Of a stretch of DNA of 41,462 bases, positions 16,750-23,748 are shown piece after piece. The stretch comes from Bacteroidota bacterium (GTDB lineage: Bacteria; Bacteroidota; Bacteroidia; Palsa-948). Where the stretch lies: assembly GCA_004297845.1 (NCBI GenBank), contig SCSP01000390.1, positions 1 to 41,462 on the forward strand, given 5' to 3'. The position numbers and the translations under genes were made by a program. Below the pieces are notes generated by a model. It had not been told where the DNA came from. It worked only from the letters and a program-made list of their open reading frames with translations, and ran no database searches. The stretch's first letter is position 1; each line of letters begins with the position of its first letter.

Positions 16750-17046
16750 ATGTCTAAATTCAGCGAACTTATTAATTCAGATCAACCGGTGCTGGTTGAC
16801 TTTTTTGCAGAGTGGTGCGGTCCTTGTAAAACAATGGTTCCCATTCTTAAAGAAGTTGCTTCGCAGGTAGAAGGTAAGGCAAGAATAATAAAAGTGGATA
16901 TAGACAAGAATCCCGCTGCTGCTTCAGCATATGGAGTGCGATCAGTTCCAACACTCATACTTTTCAAAATGGGAAAGATAATGTGGCAGCAGCCAGGGGT
17001 TACGGATGCCTTTAAACTTGTAGGGATCATTTCTCAATATGAATAA
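16750..17046 (+). CDS. trxA: Thioredoxin
   Basis: A 98-residue cytoplasmic thioredoxin with the redox site WCGPC (Cys23/Cys26) and the cis-Pro loop SVPTL near residue 73. It is slightly shorter than E. coli TrxA at the N-terminus. It reduces protein disulfides and may partner with the co-encoded DnaJ in protein repair. It lies 5 bp after the DnaJ gene and 32 bp before the release-factor-like gene, so it is very likely co-transcribed. It is probably an operon-specific thioredoxin, not the housekeeping copy, but the window alone cannot prove that. Confidence 0.93.
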   Translation: MSKFSELINSDQPVLVDFFAEWCGPCKTMVPILKEVASQVEGKARIIKVDIDKNPAAASAYGVRSVPTLILFKMGKIMWQQPGVTDAFKLVGIISQYE

Positions 17047-17078
17047 ATAATAAAACCAACAATTAATAATAAACAAAT

Positions 17079-17474
17079 ATGAAAACAACAAAACGACTGG
17101 GCATCTGGATGGATCATTCAGCTGCCAATCTGATGGATGCAAATTATGAGGCAATTGTTACAAAAACAATCCAATCTGACTTTACCCGTCAGGAGAGGGA
17201 TCGTACCTTAACGAAAGGAGAGCACATGATGCATAACACAGAGCAGCAGGGACATCACGCGTATTACAAAAAAATCGGAGAGGTAATAAAGCAGTATGAT
17301 GTGGTGGTTTTATTTGGTCCTACACACGCTAAGGATGAACTGGCAAACTTGTTGAGGGCAGACCATCATTTTGAAAAAATAAAAATTAATGTGAAGCATG
17401 CGGATAAAATGACGGAGAACCAGCAGCATGCTTTTGTGAAGGACTATTTTAAGCATCTGCTGGAAACCAATTAA
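17079..17474 (+). CDS. eRF1-like (baeRF / translational machinery) family protein
   Basis: A 131-residue soluble protein with no signal peptide. It starts KRLGIWMDHSAANLM and has a C-terminal block VVLFGPTHAKDELANLL followed by KHADKMTENQQHAFVKDYF. This pattern resembles small bacterial proteins annotated as translational machinery or eRF1/baeRF-like, whose function is not established. Ribosome rescue or hibernation under stress is plausible from the fold and the operon but is speculation. It is rich in histidines (HH pairs around residues 60 and 90). Recognition is by motif memory only, so I am moderately sure of the family and unsure of any role. Confidence 0.6.
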   Translation: MKTTKRLGIWMDHSAANLMDANYEAIVTKTIQSDFTRQERDRTLTKGEHMMHNTEQQGHHAYYKKIGEVIKQYDVVVLFGPTHAKDELANLLRADHHFEKIKINVKHADKMTENQQHAFVKDYFKHLLETN

Positions 17475-17491
17475 ATCTAATAAAGTGCTCT

Positions 17492-17941
17492 ATGAAAAAA
17501 AAGGAAATTAGTGTTTTTGAAAAACTTTCCGGGTATTCAACTTTTTTCACCGGAACTACAACAGCCTTTATTCTTGCGTTGTCAGTTATTGTTGCCTGGC
17601 TGATTACTGGTCCTTTCTTTAATTTTTCAAACACATGGCAACTTGTTGTAAATACAGGAACAACTATTATTACTTTTTTAATGGTGTTTCTTATTCAACG
17701 GATGCAGAATAAAGATTCGCGTGCAATACATCTTAAGCTAAATGAACTTGTTGCTTCGCTGAATGGTCCCAGCAACCGCCTGATTGATGTGGAGGATTTA
17801 ACCGAAGAAGAACTGGAAACCCTCAGCAAGTATTACAGGGAACTTGCAATAATGGCAAAGAAAGAAAAAGATCTTTCCGTTTCTCATTCTATCGAAGAGG
17901 CGGAAAAATTGCATCATGCAAAACATCATAAAAATCATTAA
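17492..17941 (+). CDS. Low-affinity iron permease-family membrane protein
   Basis: A 149-residue inner-membrane protein with two hydrophobic helices (about 22-45 and 55-75). The diagnostic block WLITGPFFNFSNTWQLVVNTGTTIITFLMVFLIQRMQNKDSRA matches the low-affinity iron permease family (PF04120). A soluble helical tail follows, ending in a His-rich run (HHAKHHKNH) that could bind metal. The bacterial proteins have fewer helices than yeast Fet4 and direct iron transport has little support, so a structural or signalling role is open. The nuclease gene starts 1 bp after its stop. Confidence 0.8.
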   Translation: MKKKEISVFEKLSGYSTFFTGTTTAFILALSVIVAWLITGPFFNFSNTWQLVVNTGTTIITFLMVFLIQRMQNKDSRAIHLKLNELVASLNGPSNRLIDVEDLTEEELETLSKYYRELAIMAKKEKDLSVSHSIEEAEKLHHAKHHKNH

Positions 17942-17942
17942 G

Positions 17943-19322
17943 ATGAGTTCTAATGATATTTCAATTCAATTTCTTGGGGCGGCAGGAACTGTAACAGGTT
18001 CAAAGCACTTGCTGAAAACTCCTGAAAAAAATATTTTAATTGATTGTGGGCTATTCCAGGGGTTAAAATCACTGAGGTTAAAAAACAGGGAATCCCTTCC
18101 TGTTATTGTCAGCGACATCCATATTGTTATTCTAACCCATGCACATTTAGACCATTGCGGATATATCCCGCTGCTCCTAAAATCCGGATTTAAAGGAAAA
18201 ATTCTGATGACTCCCCCTACACGGGATCTTGCCGAAATCATTTTACGCGACAGCGCAAAGATTCAGGAAGAGGATGCCGAACGGGAAAATAGACTGGGAT
18301 TATCCAAGCACAATCCTTCGTTGCCGCTTTATACTGTAAAGAGTGTTGAAATAGCTTTGAAGCAATTTTATGTGTACAGCGATAATGAGTGGATTTCAAT
18401 TTCTCCGAATATTGAGTTCCGATTTATTAAAAACGGACATATTCTGGGTTCCTGCTTTGTAGAGATAAATTGTTTCGGGAAAAAAATAGTTTTTTCAGGA
18501 GATATTGGCAGGAACAAGGATGAGATCATGAATCCACCTTCCATCATTGAAGAGGCGGATTTCCTTGTAATGGAAAGCACCTATGGTGACCGGCTTCACG
18601 GAACTGCTTTGGCAAAGGATGAACTGGCAGATATAATCAATGATACGATCCATCAAAATGGTAATTTGGTCATTCCAAGTTTTGCTGTGGGAAGAGCGCA
18701 GGAGTTGATGCACCTCGTCAATCAGTTAAAAAAAGAGATCCGGATCCCGAATGTTCCTGTTTTTATGGACAGTCCAATGGGTGCAGACGCAACAAAGGTT
18801 TTGCATAGATATCCTGCCTGGCATAAGCTTACAGAGGAACAGTGCCATTCGGTATGTCATGATATTAACATCATTACTGATTTTCACGACACCTTGAAAA
18901 TAATCGCCCTGAAAGGCAGCAAAATAATCATTGCGGCAAGTGGCATGATCACCGGAGGGCGTGTGCTTGAATACCTGAAGAATTATATTGAGGATAAAAA
19001 GAACACTGTTCTGCTTGTTGGATATCAGGCAGAAGGTACCCGGGGCCGGGCATTGAGGAACAGGGCATTTGAAATAAAAATGTATGGTAAATATTACAAG
19101 GTAAACGCAAGGGTCAAGGAAATTTCTTCACTCTCGGCTCATGCAGACCAGCAGGAAATGATTGGGTGGATGAAGCAAATAAAAAATAAACTGCAGAAAA
19201 TATTTTTGGTACATGGAGAACCACAGGCGCAGGAGGCATTCCGGGTTAAGATCAGTGATGAATTGATGGTTCAGCCAATATTACCGAAGCAAAATGAAGA
19301 ATATATATTATTCTCTGTATAA
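17943..19322 (+). CDS. MBL-fold beta-CASP RNA-processing exonuclease
   Basis: Cytoplasmic metallo-beta-lactamase-fold nuclease of the CPSF/RNase J-like beta-CASP group. The 459-residue product starts MSSNDISIQFLGAAGTVTGS and carries the zinc motif HAHLDH (about residues 66-71), further ligands in NGHILGSCF and FSGDIGR, and the beta-CASP blocks VPSFAVGRAQELM, ASGMITGGRVLEYL and SLSAHADQQEM. The ATG at 17943 fits the family start and lies 1 bp after the permease-like gene. Homologues of this length are often found beside stress genes, and RNA turnover in stationary or anoxic cells is a reasonable inference. It ends the operon and converges on the phosphatidyltransferase gene across 43 bp, where I see no clear terminator. 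Confidence 0.9.
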   Translation: MSSNDISIQFLGAAGTVTGSKHLLKTPEKNILIDCGLFQGLKSLRLKNRESLPVIVSDIHIVILTHAHLDHCGYIPLLLKSGFKGKILMTPPTRDLAEIILRDSAKIQEEDAERENRLGLSKHNPSLPLYTVKSVEIALKQFYVYSDNEWISISPNIEFRFIKNGHILGSCFVEINCFGKKIVFSGDIGRNKDEIMNPPSIIEEADFLVMESTYGDRLHGTALAKDELADIINDTIHQNGNLVIPSFAVGRAQELMHLVNQLKKEIRIPNVPVFMDSPMGADATKVLHRYPAWHKLTEEQCHSVCHDINIITDFHDTLKIIALKGSKIIIAASGMITGGRVLEYLKNYIEDKKNTVLLVGYQAEGTRGRALRNRAFEIKMYGKYYKVNARVKEISSLSAHADQQEMIGWMKQIKNKLQKIFLVHGEPQAQEAFRVKISDELMVQPILPKQNEEYILFSV

Positions 19323-19365
19323 CGGGGAATAAGATGCGAAATTTATTAATGAAATAATTCTTCTT

Positions 19366-19941
19366 TTAAACTTTCTTGCTTTTGAACAACCAATACAGTC
19401 CCTTAATATTTATTTTCCACTCGGGAAAAATGAAAACTAATATTATTTCCTCTGTTAGTTCAATTATAGTAATGACAGAGGCAACGTAAAATAATGTTTT
19501 GTCAGGTTCCGGTGAAATGAATGCCAGCATAAGAAAGCTACCTTGCAGCAAGGCAGCTGTTTTTGCAAGGTAAGTATGGAAGCTGGATATTTTTCCATAA
19601 CGGATCAAGGCAAGGATATTCTGCACAGCCAGCACTGCAAATAGAATCCCTATAATTAATATTTCTTCTTTAATGAATTGAAATTTGAATACAAATAATC
19701 CTGCAATAGCCGTTAGAATAGTGAGGTCGTCACCGATAGAATCCAACCGTGCCCCCAAAATACTGGTTACTTTGTATTTTCTGGAAAGATAACCGTCAAT
19801 AAGATCTGTAAAAAAACTGATGGGAAGTAACCATTTAAAAAGGTTTTGGTTTCCGGTAAAGATTAACAGCAATAGAACAGGTGTGGTAATAATCCTGTAG
19901 ATTGTTATGCCGTTTATTACTTTATAGCTGAGTTTTTGCAT
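19366..19941 (-). CDS. CDP-alcohol phosphatidyltransferase
   Basis: A 191-residue integral membrane enzyme with about five to six helices. It carries the full family motif: DG at 48-49, SR two residues later, then G, D and D at the fixed spacings (within DGYLSRKYKV and SILGARLDSIGDD). It joins a CDP-diacylglycerol to an alcohol to make a phospholipid. By size it could be a phosphatidylglycerophosphate synthase (PgsA) or a bacterial CDP-alcohol type cardiolipin synthase; the alcohol cannot be read from sequence. It lies 54 bp downstream of the CBS gene on the same strand and probably shares its FNR-like promoter, which suggests phospholipid remodelling under the same signal. Confidence 0.85.
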   Translation of the reverse strand: MQKLSYKVINGITIYRIITTPVLLLLIFTGNQNLFKWLLPISFFTDLIDGYLSRKYKVTSILGARLDSIGDDLTILTAIAGLFVFKFQFIKEEILIIGILFAVLAVQNILALIRYGKISSFHTYLAKTAALLQGSFLMLAFISPEPDKTLFYVASVITIIELTEEIILVFIFPEWKINIKGLYWLFKSKKV

Positions 19942-19995
19942 TTGTCAACATGCAGGGATTGACCGAAAGAAAGATCGAATTATTCAGCAACTGTT

Positions 19996-20403
19996 CTACG
20001 CTTGTCCGAGAAAAAATCGGATAGTATCTGCAGTTGAAACAATCCCTTTCATTTCTAAGTTATCCGCTATTACAATGGCATGGACCTCTCCTTTTGCAAG
20101 TTCATGGGCAACTTCTTTCAGCGTTGAGGAAGACGACTTTGTAACCGGGGATTCACGCATGATATCTTTTACGCTCAAGTTCTGGTAGGCAGAGTCATCA
20201 TCATCTAAAGAGGCATTCTTGATGGCATACAGGTAATCTACCAAGCTTATCATGCCTTTCAGTTTACCTTTTTCCGTTACGGGGATGTGATGGTGGAAGT
20301 TCTTTTTTTCAAAAATATGCTTTACATCAATTAATTTTTGAGAGGGGTTTACAGATACAACCTCCTTGGTCATTACCTCTGAAACGGGAATATTGAGATT
20401 CAT
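19996..20403 (-). CDS. Paired-CBS-domain protein (Hrp1-like)
   Basis: A 135-residue soluble protein made almost entirely of two CBS motifs (about residues 8-65 and 78-133), starting MNLNIPVSEVMTKEVVSVN. Paired CBS (Bateman) modules bind adenosine ligands and report energy state. I chose ATG 20403 because it gives the canonical start and lies 15 bp below the predicted -7 element (20418-20425); an upstream ATG at 20454 would run through the operator. The stand-alone architecture resembles mycobacterial Hrp1 (Rv2626c), a DosR-regulon member. It is divergent from the phasin-like gene, with which it shares a symmetric regulatory region. The effector and partner are unknown. Confidence 0.88.
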   Translation of the reverse strand: MNLNIPVSEVMTKEVVSVNPSQKLIDVKHIFEKKNFHHHIPVTEKGKLKGMISLVDYLYAIKNASLDDDDSAYQNLSVKDIMRESPVTKSSSSTLKEVAHELAKGEVHAIVIADNLEMKGIVSTADTIRFFLGQA

Positions 20404-20417
20404 AGTATTATTTTTCA

Positions 20418-20460
20418 CGAATTTACCCCTGATGCTGTACATGGCGAATGACAAATATCA
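20418..20460 (-). promoter_or_regulatory. CBS-gene promoter with FNR/CRP-like dyad at the 23-bp spacing
   Basis: The dyad TGACAAATATCA (20449-20460) lies 23 bp upstream of the minus-strand -7 element TAAATTCG (20418-20425), putting it near -40, a class II-like position. The arrangement mirrors the phasin promoter on the other strand; the two dyad centres are 31 bp apart, three helical turns. Confidence 0.6.
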
Positions 20461-20479
20461 TGTTTTGAAATCAGGGGAA

Positions 20480-20522
20480 TGATGTTTGTCATTTTGCATA
20501 GGGACGCATTGTTTCACATTTG
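20480..20522 (+). promoter_or_regulatory. Phasin-gene promoter with FNR/CRP-like dyad at the 23-bp spacing
   Basis: The dyad TGATGTTTGTCA (20480-20491) lies 23 bp upstream of the -7 element CACATTTG (20515-20522), with TTG at 20494-20496 as a -33 element 18 bp before it. The transcript would begin near 20528, about 17 nt before the start codon at 20545. Confidence 0.6.
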
Positions 20523-20544
20523 TACCATAAAAAATAATAGTCCC

Positions 20545-20922
20545 ATGCGTACAAAAACATTAGTAGAATTACTCACCCTGTCCACTAATCTTTATATGAT
20601 CTCTAAGGACGAAAAATTTATGGAGAACCTTTCAGAAATGGTAAAAAAGGGGAAGAAAAAGGCCGAAGACATTATTGATGAATTTGCTTCCGGGGAGGAG
20701 GAAAGTGAAGATTCGCTTGTGCAGAAGTTCCTATTGAAAGCGCAAAAAGCAAAAGAGGAACTCGGGAAACAGATAGATGAGGCTGCCGTAAAAGTTTATG
20801 AAAAAATGCACATTGCCCATTCAGGTGAGGTGAAAAAACTAGCAGAAGAAATCGAAAGGCTGAAAAATGAGCTTGCTCTGGCTGAGGCGCGCATTGTAAA
20901 TCTTGAACCCAGAAAAACCTGA
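20545..20922 (+). CDS. Phasin-like coiled-coil protein
   Basis: A 125-residue, highly charged, almost wholly alpha-helical protein with a short amphipathic start (TLVELLTLSTNLYMI). A Lys/Glu-rich region follows, then a C-terminal heptad segment (EVKKLAEEIERLKNELALAEARIVNLE, about residues 93-119) that should form a coiled coil. This resembles phasin / polyhydroxyalkanoate-granule-associated proteins (PhaF/PhaI type), which coat storage granules. No PHA synthase is in the window, so a membrane or stress scaffold role is equally possible. The ATG at 20545 is preferred because 20479 lies inside the operator. It overlaps the ABC1-kinase start by 1 bp (TGATG). Small phasin-like proteins coupled to ABC1 kinases recur in bacterial stress clusters, to my recollection. 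Confidence 0.7.
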   Translation: MRTKTLVELLTLSTNLYMISKDEKFMENLSEMVKKGKKKAEDIIDEFASGEEESEDSLVQKFLLKAQKAKEELGKQIDEAAVKVYEKMHIAHSGEVKKLAEEIERLKNELALAEARIVNLEPRKT

Positions 20923-22646
20923 TGGGTTTGTTTTCGTACATAGATGGCAAATACCATTATTTGAGGAGGTATAACCAGATCATGCGCATACTGATCAAGT
21001 ATGGGTTTGAGGATTTGGTTTCCTACATGGAGGAAAAGAAACGCTTCCGGTTTCTGAAGAAGTTGATTCCGAAATCCATGTACGAGCATGCCATGCATCT
21101 TACTAAATGGGAGAAGATGCGTTTGGTATGCGAAGAACTCGGCCCCACCTTTGTTAAATTCGGACAGATTATGAGCAACCGTCCTGATTTATTGCCTGAA
21201 GATCTCATTAAAGAATTGGAAAAACTTCAAGATAGCGTTCCGCCCATAGATGGAAACCTTGCCGTGCAGGTAGTGGAACAGGAGTTAAAGAAAAAAACAG
21301 ATGAACTCTTTGCCTCATTTGAAACAAGTGCGTTTGCGTCAGCATCCATGGCTCAGGTTCACAAAGCGGTGCTTAAAACAGGAGAAAAAGTAGTATTGAA
21401 GATCCAGCGGCCCGGAATTCAGGAAGTTATTTCATCCGACATTAAAGTGATGTTATATGTTGCAGAGATATTCAGTAAACGAATACCCTCCCTGAAAAGT
21501 TTTGATCCCATCGGGTTGGTAAAAAATTTCGATGACAGCATTACCAAAGAACTGGACTTCATACACGAATCGATCAATGTTCAGCGATTTCATAATAATT
21601 TTAAAGAGGACGAAACGGACAAAGGACATATTCACTCCCCGAAAGTTTTCCGTGAATTCACTACCTCAAAAGTTTTAACCCTCGAATTTATTGACGGAAT
21701 TAAAATATCTGATAATCAAAAACTGCTCAGTAAGGGACTGGACAGAAAAGTGGTGGCAAGGCGGCTTGCACATTCTTATTTCAGGCAGGTTTTCAATTAC
21801 GGATTTTTTCATGCAGACCCCCATCCCGGCAATTTGCTGGTTCTGCCTGATAATGTCATCTGTTATCTGGATTACGGGATGATGGGCAACATCATGAAGA
21901 AAGACCTGGAACAGCTTGGTTATCTTTTTATTTCTGTGAACTCAAAAGATGTCCGTAAGATAATTCGTTCCTTACAGGGATTATCTGACAATCCAATTAT
22001 TAGAAATTTTCGTGATCTTGAATTTGATATTAACGAATTTGTTCAAAATTATTCCATACAGGATACTATTCACTCAAACGAAATGAGCACCATTCTTTTG
22101 GAGCTTAAAGATATAATTATAAAGCATGGGCTGAAAGTGCCCACACATTTCTTCCTGCTGGCACGCTCCATGGTTACTGTTGAAGGAGTAATCCGAAGTC
22201 TGGATCCGGAATTGAACCTCACAAAAATGGTGAGGCCATTTCTTGTCCGTACTATTGCCAGACATTACGACCCCATCCAGTTCGGAAAACGTATTTTGAA
22301 TTCAGTTTACGAAATGGGAATGTACATGGAGGATTTTCCGCGTGATCTTAAGAATGCTATCCGTAAAATAAATACAGGGGAAATAAAAGTAGATCTCCGT
22401 CATAAAGGAATTGATCCGCTGGTGCATACCATCAACCGTGTAACACGTCAGATTATTTCTGCGATTATTTTATCTGGAATCCTGATTGGCTCATCACTTT
22501 TGCTGGTAAATAAAGTTTCTCCTTTGTGGCGGGAAACATCGGCTCTGGGAATCATCGGTTTAATCATTGGTGGAATTGTTCTGATGGGAATGATGAAGGA
22601 CCTGCGCAAAGGCGATCATGACGAGTGGAGCGGGTGGGAGGATTGA
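20922..22646 (+). CDS. ubiB: ABC1/UbiB-family atypical kinase
   Basis: A 574-residue atypical protein-kinase-like ATPase of the ABC1/ADCK/UbiB family. Motifs in order: KFGQIMSNRPDLLP (KxGQ motif, about residue 75), the Ala-rich loop FASASMAQVHKA, the Lys in VVLKIQRPG, the catalytic block FHADPHPGN, and the metal-binding D in CYLDYGMMG. Two C-terminal membrane helices (about 515-560) anchor it. In other bacteria UbiB supports quinone synthesis, perhaps by extracting lipid intermediates. Bacteroidota use menaquinone and no quinone genes are nearby. Coupling to the phasin-like gene under an FNR-like site suggests a role in membrane lipid or quinone handling under stress. The family is secure; the substrate is unknown. 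Confidence 0.9.
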   Translation: MGLFSYIDGKYHYLRRYNQIMRILIKYGFEDLVSYMEEKKRFRFLKKLIPKSMYEHAMHLTKWEKMRLVCEELGPTFVKFGQIMSNRPDLLPEDLIKELEKLQDSVPPIDGNLAVQVVEQELKKKTDELFASFETSAFASASMAQVHKAVLKTGEKVVLKIQRPGIQEVISSDIKVMLYVAEIFSKRIPSLKSFDPIGLVKNFDDSITKELDFIHESINVQRFHNNFKEDETDKGHIHSPKVFREFTTSKVLTLEFIDGIKISDNQKLLSKGLDRKVVARRLAHSYFRQVFNYGFFHADPHPGNLLVLPDNVICYLDYGMMGNIMKKDLEQLGYLFISVNSKDVRKIIRSLQGLSDNPIIRNFRDLEFDINEFVQNYSIQDTIHSNEMSTILLELKDIIIKHGLKVPTHFFLLARSMVTVEGVIRSLDPELNLTKMVRPFLVRTIARHYDPIQFGKRILNSVYEMGMYMEDFPRDLKNAIRKINTGEIKVDLRHKGIDPLVHTINRVTRQIISAIILSGILIGSSLLLVNKVSPLWRETSALGIIGLIIGGIVLMGMMKDLRKGDHDEWSGWED

Positions 22647-22656
22647 CCTTTCGTCC

Positions 22657-22721
22657 TGATGAATATCATCTGTCTTCCTGATATTACTCATTACCCAACC
22701 GTTATTTCGACTGTTCCTTTG
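22657..22721 (+). promoter_or_regulatory. Promoter of the secreted-protein gene with FNR/CRP-like dyad at the 45-bp spacing
   Basis: The dyad TGATGAATATCA (22657-22668) starts 11 bp after the ABC1-kinase stop. The -7 element TTCCTTTG (22714-22721) lies exactly 45 bp downstream of it and differs from TAnnTTTG at one defined base. The predicted leader to the start codon at 22764 is about 37 nt. Confidence 0.6.
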
Positions 22722-22763
22722 TAATAGCGAGTTAAAATATTAAAAAATTCTAAAATTCAAATT

Positions 22764-23693
22764 ATGAAAACAAAACTACTCATTACAAAAACATTACTGA
22801 TATTGTCTGTGTATTCAGTGAATGCACAAGTAATTCCTAATTACAGTTTCGAAACATGGAGCAATGGCGCTAACAATGCACCCGATGGATGGGTTGACCA
22901 TGGTAGCAAACATGTGGGATTCTACCCTGCATCACAATCAACCGATCATTTCTTAGGCAGTTACTCTGCCCATTTGGAAAATAAAATTACTATCACAGAT
23001 ACCAGTAAAGGGCTAATAGAAACAAGTAATGGTATAGAAGAAGGTTTCCATCCGGCTTTCCCAATAAACACCAGATATACCACTCTTAAAGGATTTTACA
23101 AATTTATTCCACAAAATGGAGATTCAGCAGTAATTATTACTGTCTTCTATAAAACAGGATATGCCCATTCACAAGGTTTCGGGAATTTGCTTGCGATAGG
23201 ATGGAAGAACATAGGGGTTGCGGCTTCTGTATGGACTCCATTCACTACAATGAATATTTATTATGACAACAACGCAACTGACACGCCTGATAGTGCATAT
23301 ATCAGTTTAGGCGCATTCCAGGAAATGAATTTTTATACAGGTGTCAGATATCCTGTGAAAGGAAATTCTGCGCTTTACATTGATGCATTGAATTATGATT
23401 CCTTCCTCACTGGAATAAGTGAGCATATGGACATTACGACCAATTTCAAATTATTTCCCAATGCTAATAATGGAGCGTTCGATTTGAGTTTTGAGACTAT
23501 TAAATCTGATTATACCACGATAAAAATTTATGATTTAAGCGGTCGCGAAGCAATGACTCTATTTAGCGGAAACTTAAACTCAGGTGCTCACACATTGCAT
23601 TATGATGTAAAAATTCTGGATAACGGAAACTACTTATTTGTAATTGCAACAGGAGAAGGATACAGGGCAGAAAAATTATTCATTCAAAAATAA
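22764..23693 (+). CDS. Secreted T9SS-sorted protein with a PN-x-FE-x-W lectin-like module
   Basis: A 309-residue exported protein. A signal peptide (about residues 1-21, ending VNAQ) is followed by a beta-rich domain (about 22-210) beginning IPNYSFETWSNG, a start I associate with carbohydrate-binding-like or PCMD-like modules. Residues about 225-309 form a T9SS type A sorting domain (FKLFPNANNGAFDLSF, IKIYDLSGREA and a final EKLFIQK), which directs outer-membrane export and surface attachment. The module is repeated twice in the next gene, so the two are paralogues. Control by the FNR-like dyad upstream would make this a surface protein produced under the same signal as the stress genes. The ligand is unknown. 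Confidence 0.8.
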   Translation: MKTKLLITKTLLILSVYSVNAQVIPNYSFETWSNGANNAPDGWVDHGSKHVGFYPASQSTDHFLGSYSAHLENKITITDTSKGLIETSNGIEEGFHPAFPINTRYTTLKGFYKFIPQNGDSAVIITVFYKTGYAHSQGFGNLLAIGWKNIGVAASVWTPFTTMNIYYDNNATDTPDSAYISLGAFQEMNFYTGVRYPVKGNSALYIDALNYDSFLTGISEHMDITTNFKLFPNANNGAFDLSFETIKSDYTTIKIYDLSGREAMTLFSGNLNSGAHTLHYDVKILDNGNYLFVIATGEGYRAEKLFIQK

Positions 23694-23748
23694 CTGATGG
23701 CATAATTATTAATTCTAAAAACTAAACTTTACAAACAAAAGTAGTTTT

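Noticed and set aside
22679-22690. TGATATTACTCA just after the 22657 dyad, as a second FNR-like site
   Set aside because: It has TGA-N6-TCA but fails the RTCA half, and its distance to the -7 element is neither 23 nor 45 bp.
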